Shown here: piece after piece, positions 52,943 to 63,445 of the stretch
How positions within the stretch are numbered: position 1 is the first letter of the stretch
Layout of the letters: every line of letters starts with the position of its first letter
Source of the DNA: Phenylobacterium montanum
GTDB lineage: Bacteria > Pseudomonadota > Alphaproteobacteria > Caulobacterales > Caulobacteraceae
Length of the DNA stretch: 64,000 nt
Reading direction: 5' to 3'
NCBI RefSeq assembly: GCF_018135625.1
Contig: NZ_CP073078.1
Coordinates: 3,566,501-3,630,500, forward strand
The notes under the pieces: generated by a model
Told to the model about the DNA's origin: nothing
Database searches by the model: none
What the model saw: the letters and a program-made list of their open reading frames with translations, nothing else
Translations under genes and position numbers: made by a program

Positions 52943-54565
52943 ATGATCCCGGGCCTGATGCAGACGGAGCCGCTATCGACCACGGCGATCCTGCGCCATG
53001 CCGCCAGGAACCACGCCGGGCGCGAGATCGTCTCGCGCACGGTCGAGGGCGACATCGTCCGCTATGGCTATGGCGAGCTGGAGCGGCGTTGCGAGCGGCT
53101 GGCCAAGGCGCTGCTGGCCCAGGGCGTGGGGCCTGGCGATCGGGTGGCGAGCCTGGCCTGGAACACCCACCGGCATCTGGAGATGTTCTTCGCCGTCCCC
53201 GGCCTCGGCGCGGTGCTGCACACGGTCAATCCGCGCCTGTTCGAGGAGCAGATCCGCTACATCCTCGACCATGCCGGAGCCAAGGTGCTGTTGTTCGAGC
53301 CCAGCTTCGCCGATCTGGTCGATCGGCTGGCCCCGCAACTGCCCCAGCTTTCGACCTTCATCCGCCTGACCGACGAGGCCTACCACAAGCCCGGCGCGGT
53401 CGGCGCCCTGTGCTACGAAACCTTGATGGCGCTGGAGGCGCCCGGCTTTTCCTGGCCGCGGGTCGATGAGAACGCCGGAGCGGTGCTCTGCTACACCTCC
53501 GGCACAACGGGCGATCCCAAGGGCGTGCTCTATTCGCACCGCTCGATCGTGCTGCACGCCATGGCCGGCGGCCTCTCAGGCGCCTTCGGGCTTTCGGCGC
53601 ATGACGTGATCATGCCCTGCTCATCCATGTACCACGCCACCGCCTGGGGCCTGCCCTACATGGCCCCGGTCAACGGCTGCAAGCTGGTGCTGCCAGGCGA
53701 CAGGATGGACCCGGCCAGCCTGCACAGCCTGATCGCCGCCGAGGGCGTGACCCTGAGCGGCGGGGTGCCGACCATCTGGACCCTCTATCTGAACCATCTG
53801 GCTGAGCACGACTTGAAGCCAGGCGCCCTGCAGCGCCTCGTAATCGGCGGCTCAGCCGTGCCGCAGGTGATGGCCGAAACCTTCAAGCAAAAATACGGCG
53901 TCGGCGTCCTGCAGATCTGGGGCATGACCGAGACCAGCCCGCTGGGCGTGGTCTCGACCCCCAGCCCGGCCCTGGACGATCTCACCGAAGACGAGCGCGA
54001 CCAGGTGATCTGGACCCGCCAGGGCCGCATGCAATTCGGCATCGAGCTGAAGGTGGTGGGCGACGCCGGCGACGAGCTGCCCCGCGACGGGACCAGTTCG
54101 GGCCGGCTGATGGTGCGCGGCCCCTGGGTGCTGCGCCGCTACTTCCGTGGGCAGAACGACGTGGTCGACCAGGACGGCTGGTTCGACACCGGCGACATCG
54201 CCACCATCGACGCCGCCGGCTTCATGCGCATCACCGACCGAACCAAGGACGTGATCAAGTCCGGCGGCGAATGGATCAGTTCCATCGACCTTGAGAACGT
54301 CGCCGTGGGCTGCCCAGGCGTGCGCATCGCTGCAGTGGTCGGCGCGCCTCATCCCAAGTGGGAGGAGCGGCCGATCCTGATCATCGAGACCCACGCGGGC
54401 CGCGAGATCACCCGCGACGAGGTGCTGGAATTCCTGAAGCCCCGCATCGCCAAGTGGTGGACGCCGGACGACGTGATCTTCGCCGCCGTGCCGCTCACCG
54501 CCACCGGCAAGATCGACAAGAAGATTCTGAGAGACACCTACCGCGACCATTTGATGAAGCCCTGA
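52943..54565 (+). CDS. AMP-forming fatty-acid/aryl-CoA synthetase 3
   Basis: A 540-residue ANL ligase of the medium/long-chain fatty acid type. Seen: [13 protein letters not shown] phosphate loop, [13 protein letters not shown] (acyl-binding helix), [39 protein letters not shown] hinge and [11 protein letters not shown] with the catalytic Lys. The start at 52943 ([11 protein letters not shown]) is preferred because family similarity begins there; an in-frame ATG at 52907 would add 12 residues. It resembles DMSP- and fatty-acyl-CoA ligases more than the other three ligases here. Confidence 0.92.
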   Translation: MIPGLMQTEPLSTTAILRHAARNHAGREIVSRTVEGDIVRYGYGELERRCERLAKALLAQGVGPGDRVASLAWNTHRHLEMFFAVPGLGAVLHTVNPRLFEEQIRYILDHAGAKVLLFEPSFADLVDRLAPQLPQLSTFIRLTDEAYHKPGAVGALCYETLMALEAPGFSWPRVDENAGAVLCYTSGTTGDPKGVLYSHRSIVLHAMAGGLSGAFGLSAHDVIMPCSSMYHATAWGLPYMAPVNGCKLVLPGDRMDPASLHSLIAAEGVTLSGGVPTIWTLYLNHLAEHDLKPGALQRLVIGGSAVPQVMAETFKQKYGVGVLQIWGMTETSPLGVVSTPSPALDDLTEDERDQVIWTRQGRMQFGIELKVVGDAGDELPRDGTSSGRLMVRGPWVLRRYFRGQNDVVDQDGWFDTGDIATIDAAGFMRITDRTKDVIKSGGEWISSIDLENVAVGCPGVRIAAVVGAPHPKWEERPILIIETHAGREITRDEVLEFLKPRIAKWWTPDDVIFAAVPLTATGKIDKKILRDTYRDHLMKP

Positions 54566-54632
54566 CCCCGCCGAAAGCGTCGGCCACAAGGCGCGGCGGC
54601 GACCATTTCATAGAGGACGTTCAGTCAGACCC

Positions 54633-56174
54633 ATGCATCCGACCCACCATGCTAAGACATTTCCGGACAAGCCCGCCTTCATCATGGCCGCCAGCGGCGA
54701 AACCGTGACCTATCGCGAACTGGAGGAACGCTCGAACCAGGGCGCGCACCTGTTTCGCTCGCTGGGGCTGAAGCCTGGCGACGCGATCGCCCTCTTCATG
54801 GAAAACCACCCGCGCTACTACGAGGTCATCTGGGCCGCCCAGCGCTCGGGCATCCGCTTCACCTGCATCTCGTCCAAGCTGACCGAGGGCGAGGTCGAGT
54901 ACATCGTGGGGGACTGCGAGGCCAAGGCCTTCATCACCTCCAAGGCCCTGGCCGAGACCGCGATGAAGGTCGCGCCGAAGATTCCCGGCGTGAAGCTGTA
55001 TATGGTCGACGGGGCGGAGGGGCCGTTCGAGAACTTCGTTGAAGCCCGCTCCGCCTTCCCTACGACCCCGATCGCCGACGAGACCGCCGGCAGCGTCATG
55101 CTCTATTCCTCCGGCACCACAGGCCGGCCAAAGGGGGTGAAGCGGGCCGCGACCGCCGAGACCGCGATCGACGCGCCCAGCCCCTTGGCCATGCTGGGCC
55201 AGGCCCTCTACGGCTGGAACCAGGACTCCATCTACCTCTCGCCCGCGCCCCTCTATCACGCCGCCCCTTTGGGCTGGTCCATGGCGGTGCAGTCCATGGG
55301 CGGCACCGTGGTGATGATGGAGCGGTTCGACCCCGAGGACGCCCTGCGCTTCATCGAGCAATACAAGGTCACCACCGCCCAGTGGGTGCCCACCCACTTC
55401 GTCCGCATGCTGAAACTGCCTGAGGAGACCCGAGCCCGCTACGACATCTCCAGCCTGACCGGGGTGTTCCACGCCGCCGCGCCATGCCCGGTTCCGGTCA
55501 AGGAGCAGATGATCGCCTGGTGGGGCCCGATCGTGCACGAATACTATGCCGGAACGGAGGGCAACGGCTTCTGCGTGATCAATTCCGAGGAGTGGCTGGC
55601 GCACAAGGGCTCGGTCGGCCGCGGCCTGACCGCCGAGGTCAAGATCTGCGGCGAGGACGGCGAGCCCCTGCCGCCCCGTTCCGAGGGCCTGGTCTATTTC
55701 GCCGGCGGCGGCCAGTTCGAATATCACGGCGACCCGGTCAAGACCGCCGAATCCCGCAACCAGCACGGCTGGACCACCCTGGGCGACGTGGGCTGGCTGG
55801 ACGAGGAGGGCTATCTCTACCTGACCGACCGCAAGAGCTTCATGATCATCTCCGGCGGGGTGAACATCTACCCGCAGGAGATCGAGAACCTGATGATCGG
55901 CCACCCCAAGGTGGCGGACGTGGCCGTGGTCGGCGCCCCGCACGAGGAGATGGGCGAACAGGTGGTGGCGGTGGTGCAGCCCGCCGATTGGAGCGAGGCC
56001 GGCCCGGCCCTGGCGGAGGAGCTATCGGCCTGGACCCGCGAGCGGCTCAGCCACGTCAAGACCCCGCGCAGGATCGACTTCATGCAGGAGCTGCCCCGCC
56101 ACCAGACCGGCAAGCTCTACAAGCGCCTGATCCGTGACGCCTATTGGGGCAAGGAGGGATCGAAGATCGTTTAG
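54633..56174 (+). CDS. AMP-forming acyl-CoA synthetase 4
   Basis: A 513-residue ANL ligase. Motifs: MLYSSGTTGRPKG, YYAGTEGNGF, LGDVGWLDEEGYL, SGGVNIYPQEIENL and TGKLYKRLIRD with the catalytic Lys. Its pattern is close to ligase 1 and to ligases commonly found in actinobacterial and sphingomonad sterol or terpenoid catabolic clusters, but the substrate cannot be read. It is the last ligase of the cluster. Its stop overlaps the convergent small gene by 4 bases. Confidence 0.93.
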   Translation: MHPTHHAKTFPDKPAFIMAASGETVTYRELEERSNQGAHLFRSLGLKPGDAIALFMENHPRYYEVIWAAQRSGIRFTCISSKLTEGEVEYIVGDCEAKAFITSKALAETAMKVAPKIPGVKLYMVDGAEGPFENFVEARSAFPTTPIADETAGSVMLYSSGTTGRPKGVKRAATAETAIDAPSPLAMLGQALYGWNQDSIYLSPAPLYHAAPLGWSMAVQSMGGTVVMMERFDPEDALRFIEQYKVTTAQWVPTHFVRMLKLPEETRARYDISSLTGVFHAAAPCPVPVKEQMIAWWGPIVHEYYAGTEGNGFCVINSEEWLAHKGSVGRGLTAEVKICGEDGEPLPPRSEGLVYFAGGGQFEYHGDPVKTAESRNQHGWTTLGDVGWLDEEGYLYLTDRKSFMIISGGVNIYPQEIENLMIGHPKVADVAVVGAPHEEMGEQVVAVVQPADWSEAGPALAEELSAWTRERLSHVKTPRRIDFMQELPRHQTGKLYKRLIRDAYWGKEGSKIV

Positions 56175-56413
56175 AGCGGCCGCGGGATCGGCGCGCCGGC
56201 CGTGGCCCGCACGGTCGGCAGGGCGACCTCGTCGATCCAGCGCAGGGTCGCCTCGGCCGAGGTGCGGATCAGGGCGGCGTCGGCGCGCCATCGGGTGATG
56301 ACAGGCTCGATCCAGGCCGCGTCGCGCAGGGCGCCGGCCAGTTCCTCCACGAGGCCGTCAGCGCCGTCATGCAGCGCTTCGACCAGGGCGACCAGGATCA
56401 CTTCGGGTTCCAT
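56171..56413 (-). CDS. Small helical hypothetical protein
   Basis: An 80-residue acidic helical frame from the ATG at 56413, with Trp-rich segments (DAAWIEPVITRWRADAALI). It has no recognised family and only a weak ribosome binding site. It is convergent with ligase 4. The longer frame from 56455 adds a Cys-rich stretch that looks non-coding. It could be a real small gene or an open antisense frame. Confidence 0.4.
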   Translation of the reverse strand: MEPEVILVALVEALHDGADGLVEELAGALRDAAWIEPVITRWRADAALIRTSAEATLRWIDEVALPTVRATAGAPIPRPL

Positions 56414-56512
56414 GCGACGAAGCCTAGCGCAACAGCCTGAACAGTTGATGAGCAACGGCGCCGCAGGCGGCTGACATTTCGTCGCGGCCTATTCTTGTGG
56501 CAGGTTCTGCCC

Positions 56513-57316
56513 ATGAGTTCGGACCAGGCGACCAAGGCCCTGTTGCAATTCCACCGCGGCCCCACCGCGCGAGCCGGGGCCGACCGCATGCGCCTCCTGG
56601 CCGCCATCGGCGAGCACGGCTCGATCACCGCCGCCGCCAAGGCCTGCGGGCTCAGCTACAAGGGCGCCTGGGACGCCGTGCAGGCGCTGAACAACCTGTT
56701 CGAGCGGCCCCTGGTCGCCGCCCAGACCGGCGGTGCGAAAGGCGGCGCGGCGAGCCTGACCCCGGCGGGCGAAGCGGCCCTTTCCGCCTACGGGGCGCTC
56801 GAGACCGAACTGGCCCGCCTGGTCGGCCGGCTGGATGCGGCGATCGGCGCTGCGCCCGAAACCCTCGATGGCCTGATCTGGAGCCTCGGCATGAAGACCA
56901 GCGCGCGCAACGCCCTCCGCGGCGTGGTCGAGACCGTCACCGAAGGGGCGGTCAACAGCGAGGTCACCCTGCGCATCGCCCCGGACCTGGCGATCGTCGC
57001 GGTGATCACCCGCGAAAGCGTCCAGGACCTGGGTCTGGCCCCAGGGCGCACAGCCGTGGCCCTGATCAAATCCAGCTCGGTGATCCTGGCCCTGGGCGAA
57101 GAGCCCCTGCGCACCTCCGCCCGCAATCAACTGGCCGGAACCGTGGCCCGGCACGAGCGCGGGGCGGTCAATGACGAGGTGGTCCTCGACCTCGGCGGCG
57201 GCAAGACCGTCACCGCCACCATCACCCGCGAGAGCGCCGACGCCCTGGACCTCGCCGTCGGTCAGCCCGCGCGCGCCCTGATCAAGGCTTCGCAGGTGAT
57301 CCTGGCGGTGGATTGA
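56513..57316 (+). CDS. modE: Molybdate-responsive regulator ModE
   Basis: A 267-residue repressor that binds molybdate and controls its uptake genes. The N-terminal winged helix has the ModE signature ITAAAKACGLSYKGAWDAVQALNN (about 36-60, including the recognition helix). The C-terminal half carries two Mop/TOBE domains (about 125-195 and 200-267), each with the (S/T)ARN...G.V pattern, as in full-length ModE. The start ATG at 56513 is used; an upstream ATG at 56495 would add 6 residues. It is convergent with modC and ends 5 bases from it. Confidence 0.93.
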   Translation: MSSDQATKALLQFHRGPTARAGADRMRLLAAIGEHGSITAAAKACGLSYKGAWDAVQALNNLFERPLVAAQTGGAKGGAASLTPAGEAALSAYGALETELARLVGRLDAAIGAAPETLDGLIWSLGMKTSARNALRGVVETVTEGAVNSEVTLRIAPDLAIVAVITRESVQDLGLAPGRTAVALIKSSSVILALGEEPLRTSARNQLAGTVARHERGAVNDEVVLDLGGGKTVTATITRESADALDLAVGQPARALIKASQVILAVD

Positions 57317-57321
57317 GGGGC

Positions 57322-58077
57322 TCAGCCCAGTCCAGCCTTGAGCGCAGCCGCCGCCAACTGCTCCAGCCGCTCGCGATCCAGGGCCTTGACGAGGCTGTCG
57401 GCGAGGTCGGCCTGGGCCGGCGAGCCGGGTTCGACCTGCCCCGCACGCATCGTCAGCACCCGATCGGCGATGCGCGCCACCTCGGCTGGGTCGTGGCTGA
57501 CATAGAGCATGGGGATGGCCAGGCTGTCGTGCAGGCCGACCAGATAGGGCAAGATCTCGGCCTTGGCTTCCGCATCCAGGCCGGCCAGGGGCTCGTCCAT
57601 CAGCATCAGCCGCGGTTGGGTCAAGAGGGCGCGGCCGATGGCGACCCGCTGGCGCTCGCCGCCGGAGAGCTTCAGGGGCGCACGGTCCAGAAGCGGGCCG
57701 AGGCCGAGACTCTCCACCACCTCGTCGAACCGGGCCGCGCGGGCGTCAGGCGCGCGGCGAAAGCCATAGGCCAGGTTTCCGCGCACCGAGAGATGCGGCA
57801 GGAGGCTCGCCTCCTGGAATACATAGCCCACGGCTCGCCGGTGCGGCGGCAGGAAGGTGCGCGCGTCCTGCCAGGCCTCGCCGGCGACCGTCAGGCGCCC
57901 GGGCAGCCGCTCCAGCCCGGCGATGCAGCGCAGAAGCGTGGTCTTGCCGGCGCCGGACGGCCCCACCAGGGCGGTGACACCGCGGCCGGGCAAGCTGAAC
58001 TCGGCGTCCAGACGAAAGTCGCCCAACACGCCCTTGAAGCGGGCGACCAGACCCGCGATCTCCACCGGCCCGTTCAC
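57322..58077 (-). CDS. modC: Molybdate ABC transporter ATPase, short form
   Basis: The ATPase that powers molybdate import. Walker [11 protein letters not shown]-loop, signature [16 protein letters not shown] and Walker [13 protein letters not shown] are intact. At 251 residues it lacks the C-terminal Mop/TOBE domain (about 100 residues) of Escherichia coli ModC; no frameshift is apparent after the final ATPase residues. Molybdate sensing may thus rest with ModE, whose gene ends next to it. It overlaps the modB stop (ATGA at 58074-58077). Confidence 0.93.
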   Translation of the reverse strand: MNGPVEIAGLVARFKGVLGDFRLDAEFSLPGRGVTALVGPSGAGKTTLLRCIAGLERLPGRLTVAGEAWQDARTFLPPHRRAVGYVFQEASLLPHLSVRGNLAYGFRRAPDARAARFDEVVESLGLGPLLDRAPLKLSGGERQRVAIGRALLTQPRLMLMDEPLAGLDAEAKAEILPYLVGLHDSLAIPMLYVSHDPAEVARIADRVLTMRAGQVEPGSPAQADLADSLVKALDRERLEQLAAAALKAGLG

Positions 58078-58739
58078 AGCCCGACAGCCCCTGTCCGGCG
58101 ATCGGCCAGGAACAGGCCGAGCAGGGCCAGGAAGGCGAAGGCCAGGAGTCCCGCCGCCAGCTTGTGCGCCCCCGCGAAGTCCAGCGACTCCACCATCTGA
58201 TAGATGCGGATCGAAACCACCTCGGTCTTGCCCGGCACCCCGCCGCCGATCATCAGCACCACCCCGAACTCACCGATGGTGTGGGCGAACACCAGCACCG
58301 CGGCGGCGACGAAGCCGCGCCGAGCCTGGGGCAGGACCACGGTGAAGAAGGCGTCGAGCGGAGAGGCGCGCAAGGTCGCCGCGACCTCCAGCGGCCGCTC
58401 GCCCACGCCTTCGAAGGCGGCGCGGATAGGCTGCACGGCGAAGGGCAGGGAATAGACTGTCGAGCCGATGACGAGGCCGGTGAAGGTGAAGGCCAGTGTG
58501 CGTACGCCGAATGGATGCAGCAGGGTCATGAGCGGGCTTGAGGGCCCGAGCGCGATCAGGAGGTAGAAGCCCAGCACCGTCGGCGGCAGCACGATCGGCA
58601 GCGAGACCAGGGCCGCGAGCACGTCCTTCAGCACCGAGCGCCGGCGCGCCAGCCACCAGGCCAGGGGCGTGGCCAGCACCAGCAAGAGCACGGTGGTGAC
58701 GCTCGCCAGCGCCAGCGTGGTCTGGAGGACCGTCTCCAC
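58074..58739 (-). CDS. modB: Molybdate ABC transporter permease
   Basis: The 221-residue inner-membrane permease of the molybdate importer, with about five helices. The coupling loop EAAxxLG-like segment appears as [26 protein letters not shown] and contacts Mod[15 protein letters not shown] is a ModB hallmark. The start at 58739 lies 2 bases after modA. It is in the operon modA-modB-modC on the minus strand. Length and motifs are normal. Confidence 0.94.
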   Translation of the reverse strand: METVLQTTLALASVTTVLLLVLATPLAWWLARRRSVLKDVLAALVSLPIVLPPTVLGFYLLIALGPSSPLMTLLHPFGVRTLAFTFTGLVIGSTVYSLPFAVQPIRAAFEGVGERPLEVAATLRASPLDAFFTVVLPQARRGFVAAAVLVFAHTIGEFGVVLMIGGGVPGKTEVVSIRIYQMVESLDFAGAHKLAAGLLAFAFLALLGLFLADRRTGAVGL

Positions 58740-58741
58740 CC

Positions 58742-59581
58742 TCAGCGCGCCTCGTAGCCGTAGCGGCGGATGATCGCCTTCGCCTGCGGCCCTTTCAGGA
58801 AGTCGAGGAACGCCCTGGCCGCCGGGTCGGCCGCGCCGGTCTTCAAGAGCACCGCCTGCTGCTCGATCGGCGCATGGTCGGCCTCCGGGACAAGCCAGCG
58901 CGAGCCGCCGGTCTCCTTGATCACCTGCGACTGGGCGACGAAGCCCAGCTCCGCTGCGCCGGTGGCTGTGAACTGATAGGCCTGGGCGATCGAGGCGCCG
59001 GTGACCAGCTTGGGCTTCAGGGCGTCATAGAGCTTCAGGTGCTGCATCGTCTCGACCGCAGCCTGGCCATAGGGCGCGGCCTTGGGATCGGCCAAGGCCA
59101 GCTTGGCGAAATGGCCGCCGGTCAGCACCGCGCCCCTGTCGTCCACCAGGCCGGGGGTCTTGGAGTAGAGCACCAGCCGCCCGACCGCATAGGTGAAGCG
59201 TGTCCCCGGCGCGGACAGCCCATCTTTGTCCAGCTTCTGCGGCCGCTCGGCGTCGGCGGACAGGAACACCTCGAACGGCGCCCCCTGGGTCATCTGGGTG
59301 TAGAACGTCCCCGAGGCGCCGAAGCTCAGCACCGCATCGTCGCCGGTGGCGGCCTTGAAGGCGGCGGCGATTTCCTTGGCCGGCTCGGTGAAGTTGGCCG
59401 CGACGGCCACCTGGACCTCCCGCGCGGCGGCGGGCGCGGCGGCGAGCAGGCTGGCCAGGGCGGCGAGTAGGATCGGCTTGAAGGACAGGGCTCTCAGTAT
59501 CCGCGCTCCGGCGTGCAGGAAACGGGTCGTTATGTATCCTAGCTGCCGGACGACCTGCGGTGAAGCCGGCGGCGGAGTCAA
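58742..59581 (-). CDS. modA: Molybdate-binding periplasmic protein, start uncertain
   Basis: The periplasmic receptor for molybdate or tungstate. A signal peptide ([17 protein letters not shown]) precedes the mature protein, with [30 protein letters not shown] and [12 protein letters not shown], the ligand-site segments of ModA. The start is unclear: TTG at 59581 is the longest but has no ribosome binding site and gives a 35-residue leader before the signal core; CTG at 59497 has GGAG about 9 bases upstream and gives a normal signal peptide (252 residues). A ModE-like half site (59526-59536) inside the longer frame favours the shorter start. Confidence 0.9.
   Translation of the reverse strand: MTPPPASPQVVRQLGYITTRFLHAGARILRALSFKPILLAALASLLAAAPAAAREVQVAVAANFTEPAKEIAAAFKAATGDDAVLSFGASGTFYTQMTQGAPFEVFLSADAERPQKLDKDGLSAPGTRFTYAVGRLVLYSKTPGLVDDRGAVLTGGHFAKLALADPKAAPYGQAAVETMQHLKLYDALKPKLVTGASIAQAYQFTATGAAELGFVAQSQVIKETGGSRWLVPEADHAPIEQQAVLLKTGAADPAARAFLDFLKGPQAKAIIRRYGYEAR
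59526..59536. promoter_or_regulatory. ModE-like half site upstream of modA
   Basis: GTCGTTATGTA matches 9 of the 10 defined positions but one or two of the ModE half-site pattern ATCGNTATATA, so it is a good half site; the expected partner half 6 bases further is not conserved. It lies just upstream of the CTG proposed as the modA start. Function is inferred from the modE gene in the same locus. Confidence 0.35.
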
Positions 59582-59659
59582 TCGACAAGGCGGCGCTCAT
59601 TGACCGGCCACCGCATGGTCGAGAATGTCGGGTATCGCCGCGAACGCCGCGGCCCAGCC

Positions 59660-60055
59660 TCAGAACTTGAAGCGGGTTTCCAGCTTGACGCGGGGGGCCT
59701 GCTGGGTCTGGGGCAGATTGCGGTCCGGGGAGACCTGCTCATCGCCCAAGGACACCGCGCCGCCGACGTGCAGCGAGGGGGTCAGGTGATAATAGGCGCC
59801 GGCCTGGACGTCGCGCAGCTGCATGTCGCGGCCGGCGGGGGTATTCATGTCCAGCTTGAGGCTCCAGTGACCCTTGTCGTCCCACTGCACCGACTTGTGG
59901 ATGGGGGCGAGGCCGAACTGGGCGAAGTCGTTGGGCGTGGCGGGGGTATTGGTCACGCTGAGCGTCGGGCGGGCGGAATCCGCGTGGGCCAGCGAAGCGC
60001 CCATAAGGACCATCGCTGCGATCGCCACTGCACTGATGCGAGCTTTCGCCGCCAT
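59660..60055 (-). CDS. NtrZ-like periplasmic protein
   Basis: A 131-residue protein with a Sec signal peptide (to about residue 26, ending LAHA). The mature part has WDDKGHWSLKLDMNTPAGRDMQLRD, DVQAGAYYHLTPSLHVGGAVSLG, and ends PRVKLETRFKF. These features resemble the NtrZ family of Caulobacterales, periplasmic proteins that in Caulobacter crescentus modulate the NtrY sensor kinase. Assignment is from memory of the family's C-terminal pattern. The start ATG at 60055 has GAGG upstream. ntrYX are not in this window. Confidence 0.55.
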   Translation of the reverse strand: MAAKARISAVAIAAMVLMGASLAHADSARPTLSVTNTPATPNDFAQFGLAPIHKSVQWDDKGHWSLKLDMNTPAGRDMQLRDVQAGAYYHLTPSLHVGGAVSLGDEQVSPDRNLPQTQQAPRVKLETRFKF

Positions 60056-60339
60056 CACACCCGCCTCAAACCCCTTAGACCCAAGGTCCGTCAAAAACGC
60101 CGGTAGACCACACGGGCCTTGAGGTCGCATTAAAGCCCCACGCCCCGTCAGGTCAATGCGTCAGCAGGTCTCGCCTCGCCCTGGCGGTCGTTCCGGCAGA
60201 GTCTGTTGCGCCCCGGCCACGCGATTCCTGTTTGGCCGAACGGCTCGCATGATATAGAGCCGCTTTGCGGGGATAGGCGGGGCGAGACGCCGGCGGGCTT
60301 TTCCGCGCCGAGCGTGAAGCGAACTGGAGAAGAACAAGA

Positions 60340-60831
60340 ATGGTGTTGGTGCGTCGAGCGGCGATTGTGGCCGTGGCCCTGGGAGCCCTGGCCGTTGCAG
60401 GCTGCGCCCACAAGGACGCCGCCGGCCCGCGGCCCTATAGCAGCGGTGGCGGCTTCCATCCCTTTGGCGGCGGCCACCCAAAGGGTAACCCCGAGAAGGA
60501 TGCGGCCCTGGGCGTGAACGCCTACCTGTGGCGCGCCTCGCTGGACACCCTGGCCTTCATGCCGCTGGCCTCGGCCGACCCCTATGGCGGCGTGATCATC
60601 ACCGACTGGTACGCCAATCCGGAAAAGCCGGACGAGCGCTTCAAGTGCACGGTCTTCATCCTGGACACGCGCCTGCGCGCCGATGGCCTGAACGTGACCG
60701 TCAACAAGCAGGTCAAGGACGCCAACGGCGGCTGGATCGACGCAGCGGCCTCTGACCAGACCGCGACCGACATCGAAAACGCCATCCTGACCCGCGCGCG
60801 CCAGCTCAAGCTGTCGAACGTCGGCGGCTGA
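60340..60831 (+). CDS. DUF3576 lipoprotein
   Basis: A 163-residue predicted lipoprotein with lipobox LAVAGC at about residue 21. The DUF3576 core [34 protein letters not shown] follows a Gly/His-rich linker. The family is conserved in alphaproteobacteria; its role in the envelope is unknown. GGAG precedes the ATG at 60340. It lies 19 bases upstream of leuS, the usual order in this group, so it is likely the first gene of the leuS-lptE-holA operon. Confidence 0.92.
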   Translation: MVLVRRAAIVAVALGALAVAGCAHKDAAGPRPYSSGGGFHPFGGGHPKGNPEKDAALGVNAYLWRASLDTLAFMPLASADPYGGVIITDWYANPEKPDERFKCTVFILDTRLRADGLNVTVNKQVKDANGGWIDAAASDQTATDIENAILTRARQLKLSNVGG

Positions 60832-60850
60832 TCCTCCCCTCGCATCGGCC

Positions 60851-63445
60851 ATGGTCCGCTATAATCCGCAAGAGTCGGAACCCAGGTGGCGCAAGGCCTG
60901 GGCCGACGCCGACATCTTTCGCGCGGGGCCGATCGATGCGTCCGACCCGCGGCCGAAATACTACATCCTGGAGATGTTCCCCTATCCCTCGGGGCGCATC
61001 CACATGGGCCACGTGCGGAACTATAGCCTGGGCGACGTGATCGCCCGCTTCAAGCGCGCCCGCGGCTTCAACGTGCTGCACCCCATGGGCTGGGACGCCT
61101 TCGGACTGCCGGCCGAGAATGCGGCCATGGAGCGCGGGGTCAGCCCCCGGGACTGGACCTATCAGAACATCGACGCCATGCGCGATGAGCTGAAGCGGCT
61201 GGGCCTGTCGATCGACTGGTCGCGCGAGTTCGCCACCTGCGATCCCGAATATTACGGCCAGCAGCAGGCCTGGTTCATCGACCTGTGGAAGCGCGGCCTG
61301 GTCTATCGCCGCGAGGGCATGGTCAATTGGGACCCGGTCGACATGACCGTCCTGGCCAACGAGCAGGTGATCGACGGCCGCGGCTGGCGCTCCGGCGCAG
61401 TGGTGGAGAAGCGCAAGCTGAACCAGTGGTTCCTGCGCATCACCGACTATGCCGACGACCTCTTGGAAGGCCTGAAGACCCTGGATCGCTGGCCGGACAA
61501 GGTGCGGCTGATGCAGGAGAACTGGATCGGCAAGTCCAGCGGCCTGAAGATGACGTGGGCGTTCTCGGGCGCCGCGCCGGCGGGTTTCGAGGGCGGGATC
61601 GAGGTCTACACCACCCGGCCCGACACCCTGTTCGGGGCCAGCTTCGTGGCCGTCTCGGCCGACCATCCGCTGGCGGCGGCCCTGGCCGCGGCCGACCCCC
61701 GGGTCGACGCCTTCGTCCACGAATGCCGCCGTGGCGGCACGTCGGAGGCCGAGATCGAGTCGGCCGAAAAGCTGGGCTGGGACACCGGCCTGACAGTGAC
61801 CCATCCGTTCGACCCAAACTGGAAGGTCCCGGTGTGGATCGCCAATTTCGTGCTGATGGACTACGGCACGGGCGCCATCTTCGGCTGCCCGGCCCACGAC
61901 CAGCGCGACCTGGACTTCGTGCGCAAGTACGGCCTGCCGGTGAAGCCGGTGGTGCTGCCACCAGGCGCCGATCCCGTGGCCTTCGAGGTCGGCAAGGAAG
62001 CCTATGTCGGCCCGGGTCGGATCTATAATTCCGGCTTCCTGGACGGACTGGAGATCGAGGCGGCCAAGCAGGCGGCCATCGCCCGCATCGAGGCCCAAGG
62101 GCATGGCCAGGGCGCCACCGTCTATCGCCTGCGCGACTGGGGCATCGCCCGCCAGCGCGGCTGGGGCTGCCCGGTGCCGATCGTCCATTGCCCGGCCTGC
62201 GGCCCCGTGGCGGTTCCCAAGGACCAGTTGCCGGTGCGCCTGCCCGACGACCTGGACTTCAGCCGCCCGGGCAACGCCCTGGCGCGGCATCCGACCTGGA
62301 AGCACACGGTCTGCCCGACCTGCGGAACCGCGGCCGAGCGCGAGACCGACACGCTGGACACCTTCGTCGACTCGAGCTGGTACTTCGCCCGCTTCACCGC
62401 GCCGGACGCGGCGGAGCCGATCGACAGGGCCGCCGCCGATTACTGGATGCCGGTCGACCAGTATATCGGCGGCATCGAGCACGCCGTGTTGCACCTGCTC
62501 TACGCCCGCTTCGTCACCCGGGCCCTGGCCGACGAGGGCATGTTGAAGGCGAAGGAGCCCTTCACCGGCCTGTTCACCCAAGGCATGCTGACCCACGAGA
62601 CCTATCGCCGGCAGAACGGCGACTGGGTCGAGCCGTCCGAGATCGAGATCACCGCGGAAGGCGCCACGCGTCGAGCGATCCTGATCGACAGCGGCGAGCC
62701 GGTGGTGATCGGCGACACCGAAAAGATGTCGAAGTCGAAGAAGAACACCGTCACGCCCAGCGTGATCTTCGACGACTATGGCGTCGACGCCGCGCGGCTG
62801 TTCGTGATGTCGGACTCCCCGCCGGACCGCGACGTGCAATGGACCACCGGCGGCATCGAAGGCGCATGGCGTTTCGTCAACCGGGTGTGGAACGAGTTCG
62901 ACAGCCAGCCCCCCGGCGTCGCGCCCGCGGATACCGCCGCCGACCCCAAGGCGCACGAGCTGGTGCGGGCCACCCACCGCCTGACCGCGGCGGTGACCGA
63001 GGCCATCGACGGCTTCCGCTTCAACAGCGGCATCGCCCGGCTGTACGAATTCCTGAACACCCTCAAAACCTTGCCCGCCGAGGGCGCGAGCCCGGCGGTG
63101 CTGGCGGCGCGGCAGGAGGCCCTGTCGACCCTGGCGCGGCTGATCGCGCCCTTCACCCCGCACCTGGCCGAAAGCTGCTGGGAGCGGCTGGGCGAGACCG
63201 GCCTGGCCGTCGCAGCGCCCTGGCCGAGCTTCGACCCCGCCCTGGTCGCCCGCGACGAGGTGGTGCTGCCGGTGCAGATCAACGGCAAGCGCCGCGCTGA
63301 GATTCGCGCCCCCGCGGGCAGCCCCGAGGCCGAGGTCGAGAAGATCGCCCTGGCGGACGAGGCGGTTCGCAGCCATCTTGAGGGCGTGACCGTGCGCAAG
63401 GTGATCGTGGTCAAGGACCGCATCGTCAATATCGTGGTGGGATGA
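60851..63445 (+). CDS. leuS: Leucyl-tRNA synthetase
   Basis: Charges tRNA-Leu. The 864-residue class Ia synthetase shows the HIGH-type motif [15 protein letters not shown] near residue 42, an editing domain with [12 protein letters not shown], the zinc/leucine-specific region with Cys pairs (CPACG, CPTCG), and the KMSKS motif EKMSKSKKN near residue 625, then the anticodon-binding and C-terminal domains. Length is normal. It follows DUF3576 by 19 bases and overlaps lptE by the ATGA at 63442-63445. Confidence 0.97.
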   Translation: MVRYNPQESEPRWRKAWADADIFRAGPIDASDPRPKYYILEMFPYPSGRIHMGHVRNYSLGDVIARFKRARGFNVLHPMGWDAFGLPAENAAMERGVSPRDWTYQNIDAMRDELKRLGLSIDWSREFATCDPEYYGQQQAWFIDLWKRGLVYRREGMVNWDPVDMTVLANEQVIDGRGWRSGAVVEKRKLNQWFLRITDYADDLLEGLKTLDRWPDKVRLMQENWIGKSSGLKMTWAFSGAAPAGFEGGIEVYTTRPDTLFGASFVAVSADHPLAAALAAADPRVDAFVHECRRGGTSEAEIESAEKLGWDTGLTVTHPFDPNWKVPVWIANFVLMDYGTGAIFGCPAHDQRDLDFVRKYGLPVKPVVLPPGADPVAFEVGKEAYVGPGRIYNSGFLDGLEIEAAKQAAIARIEAQGHGQGATVYRLRDWGIARQRGWGCPVPIVHCPACGPVAVPKDQLPVRLPDDLDFSRPGNALARHPTWKHTVCPTCGTAAERETDTLDTFVDSSWYFARFTAPDAAEPIDRAAADYWMPVDQYIGGIEHAVLHLLYARFVTRALADEGMLKAKEPFTGLFTQGMLTHETYRRQNGDWVEPSEIEITAEGATRRAILIDSGEPVVIGDTEKMSKSKKNTVTPSVIFDDYGVDAARLFVMSDSPPDRDVQWTTGGIEGAWRFVNRVWNEFDSQPPGVAPADTAADPKAHELVRATHRLTAAVTEAIDGFRFNSGIARLYEFLNTLKTLPAEGASPAVLAARQEALSTLARLIAPFTPHLAESCWERLGETGLAVAAPWPSFDPALVARDEVVLPVQINGKRRAEIRAPAGSPEAEVEKIALADEAVRSHLEGVTVRKVIVVKDRIVNIVVG

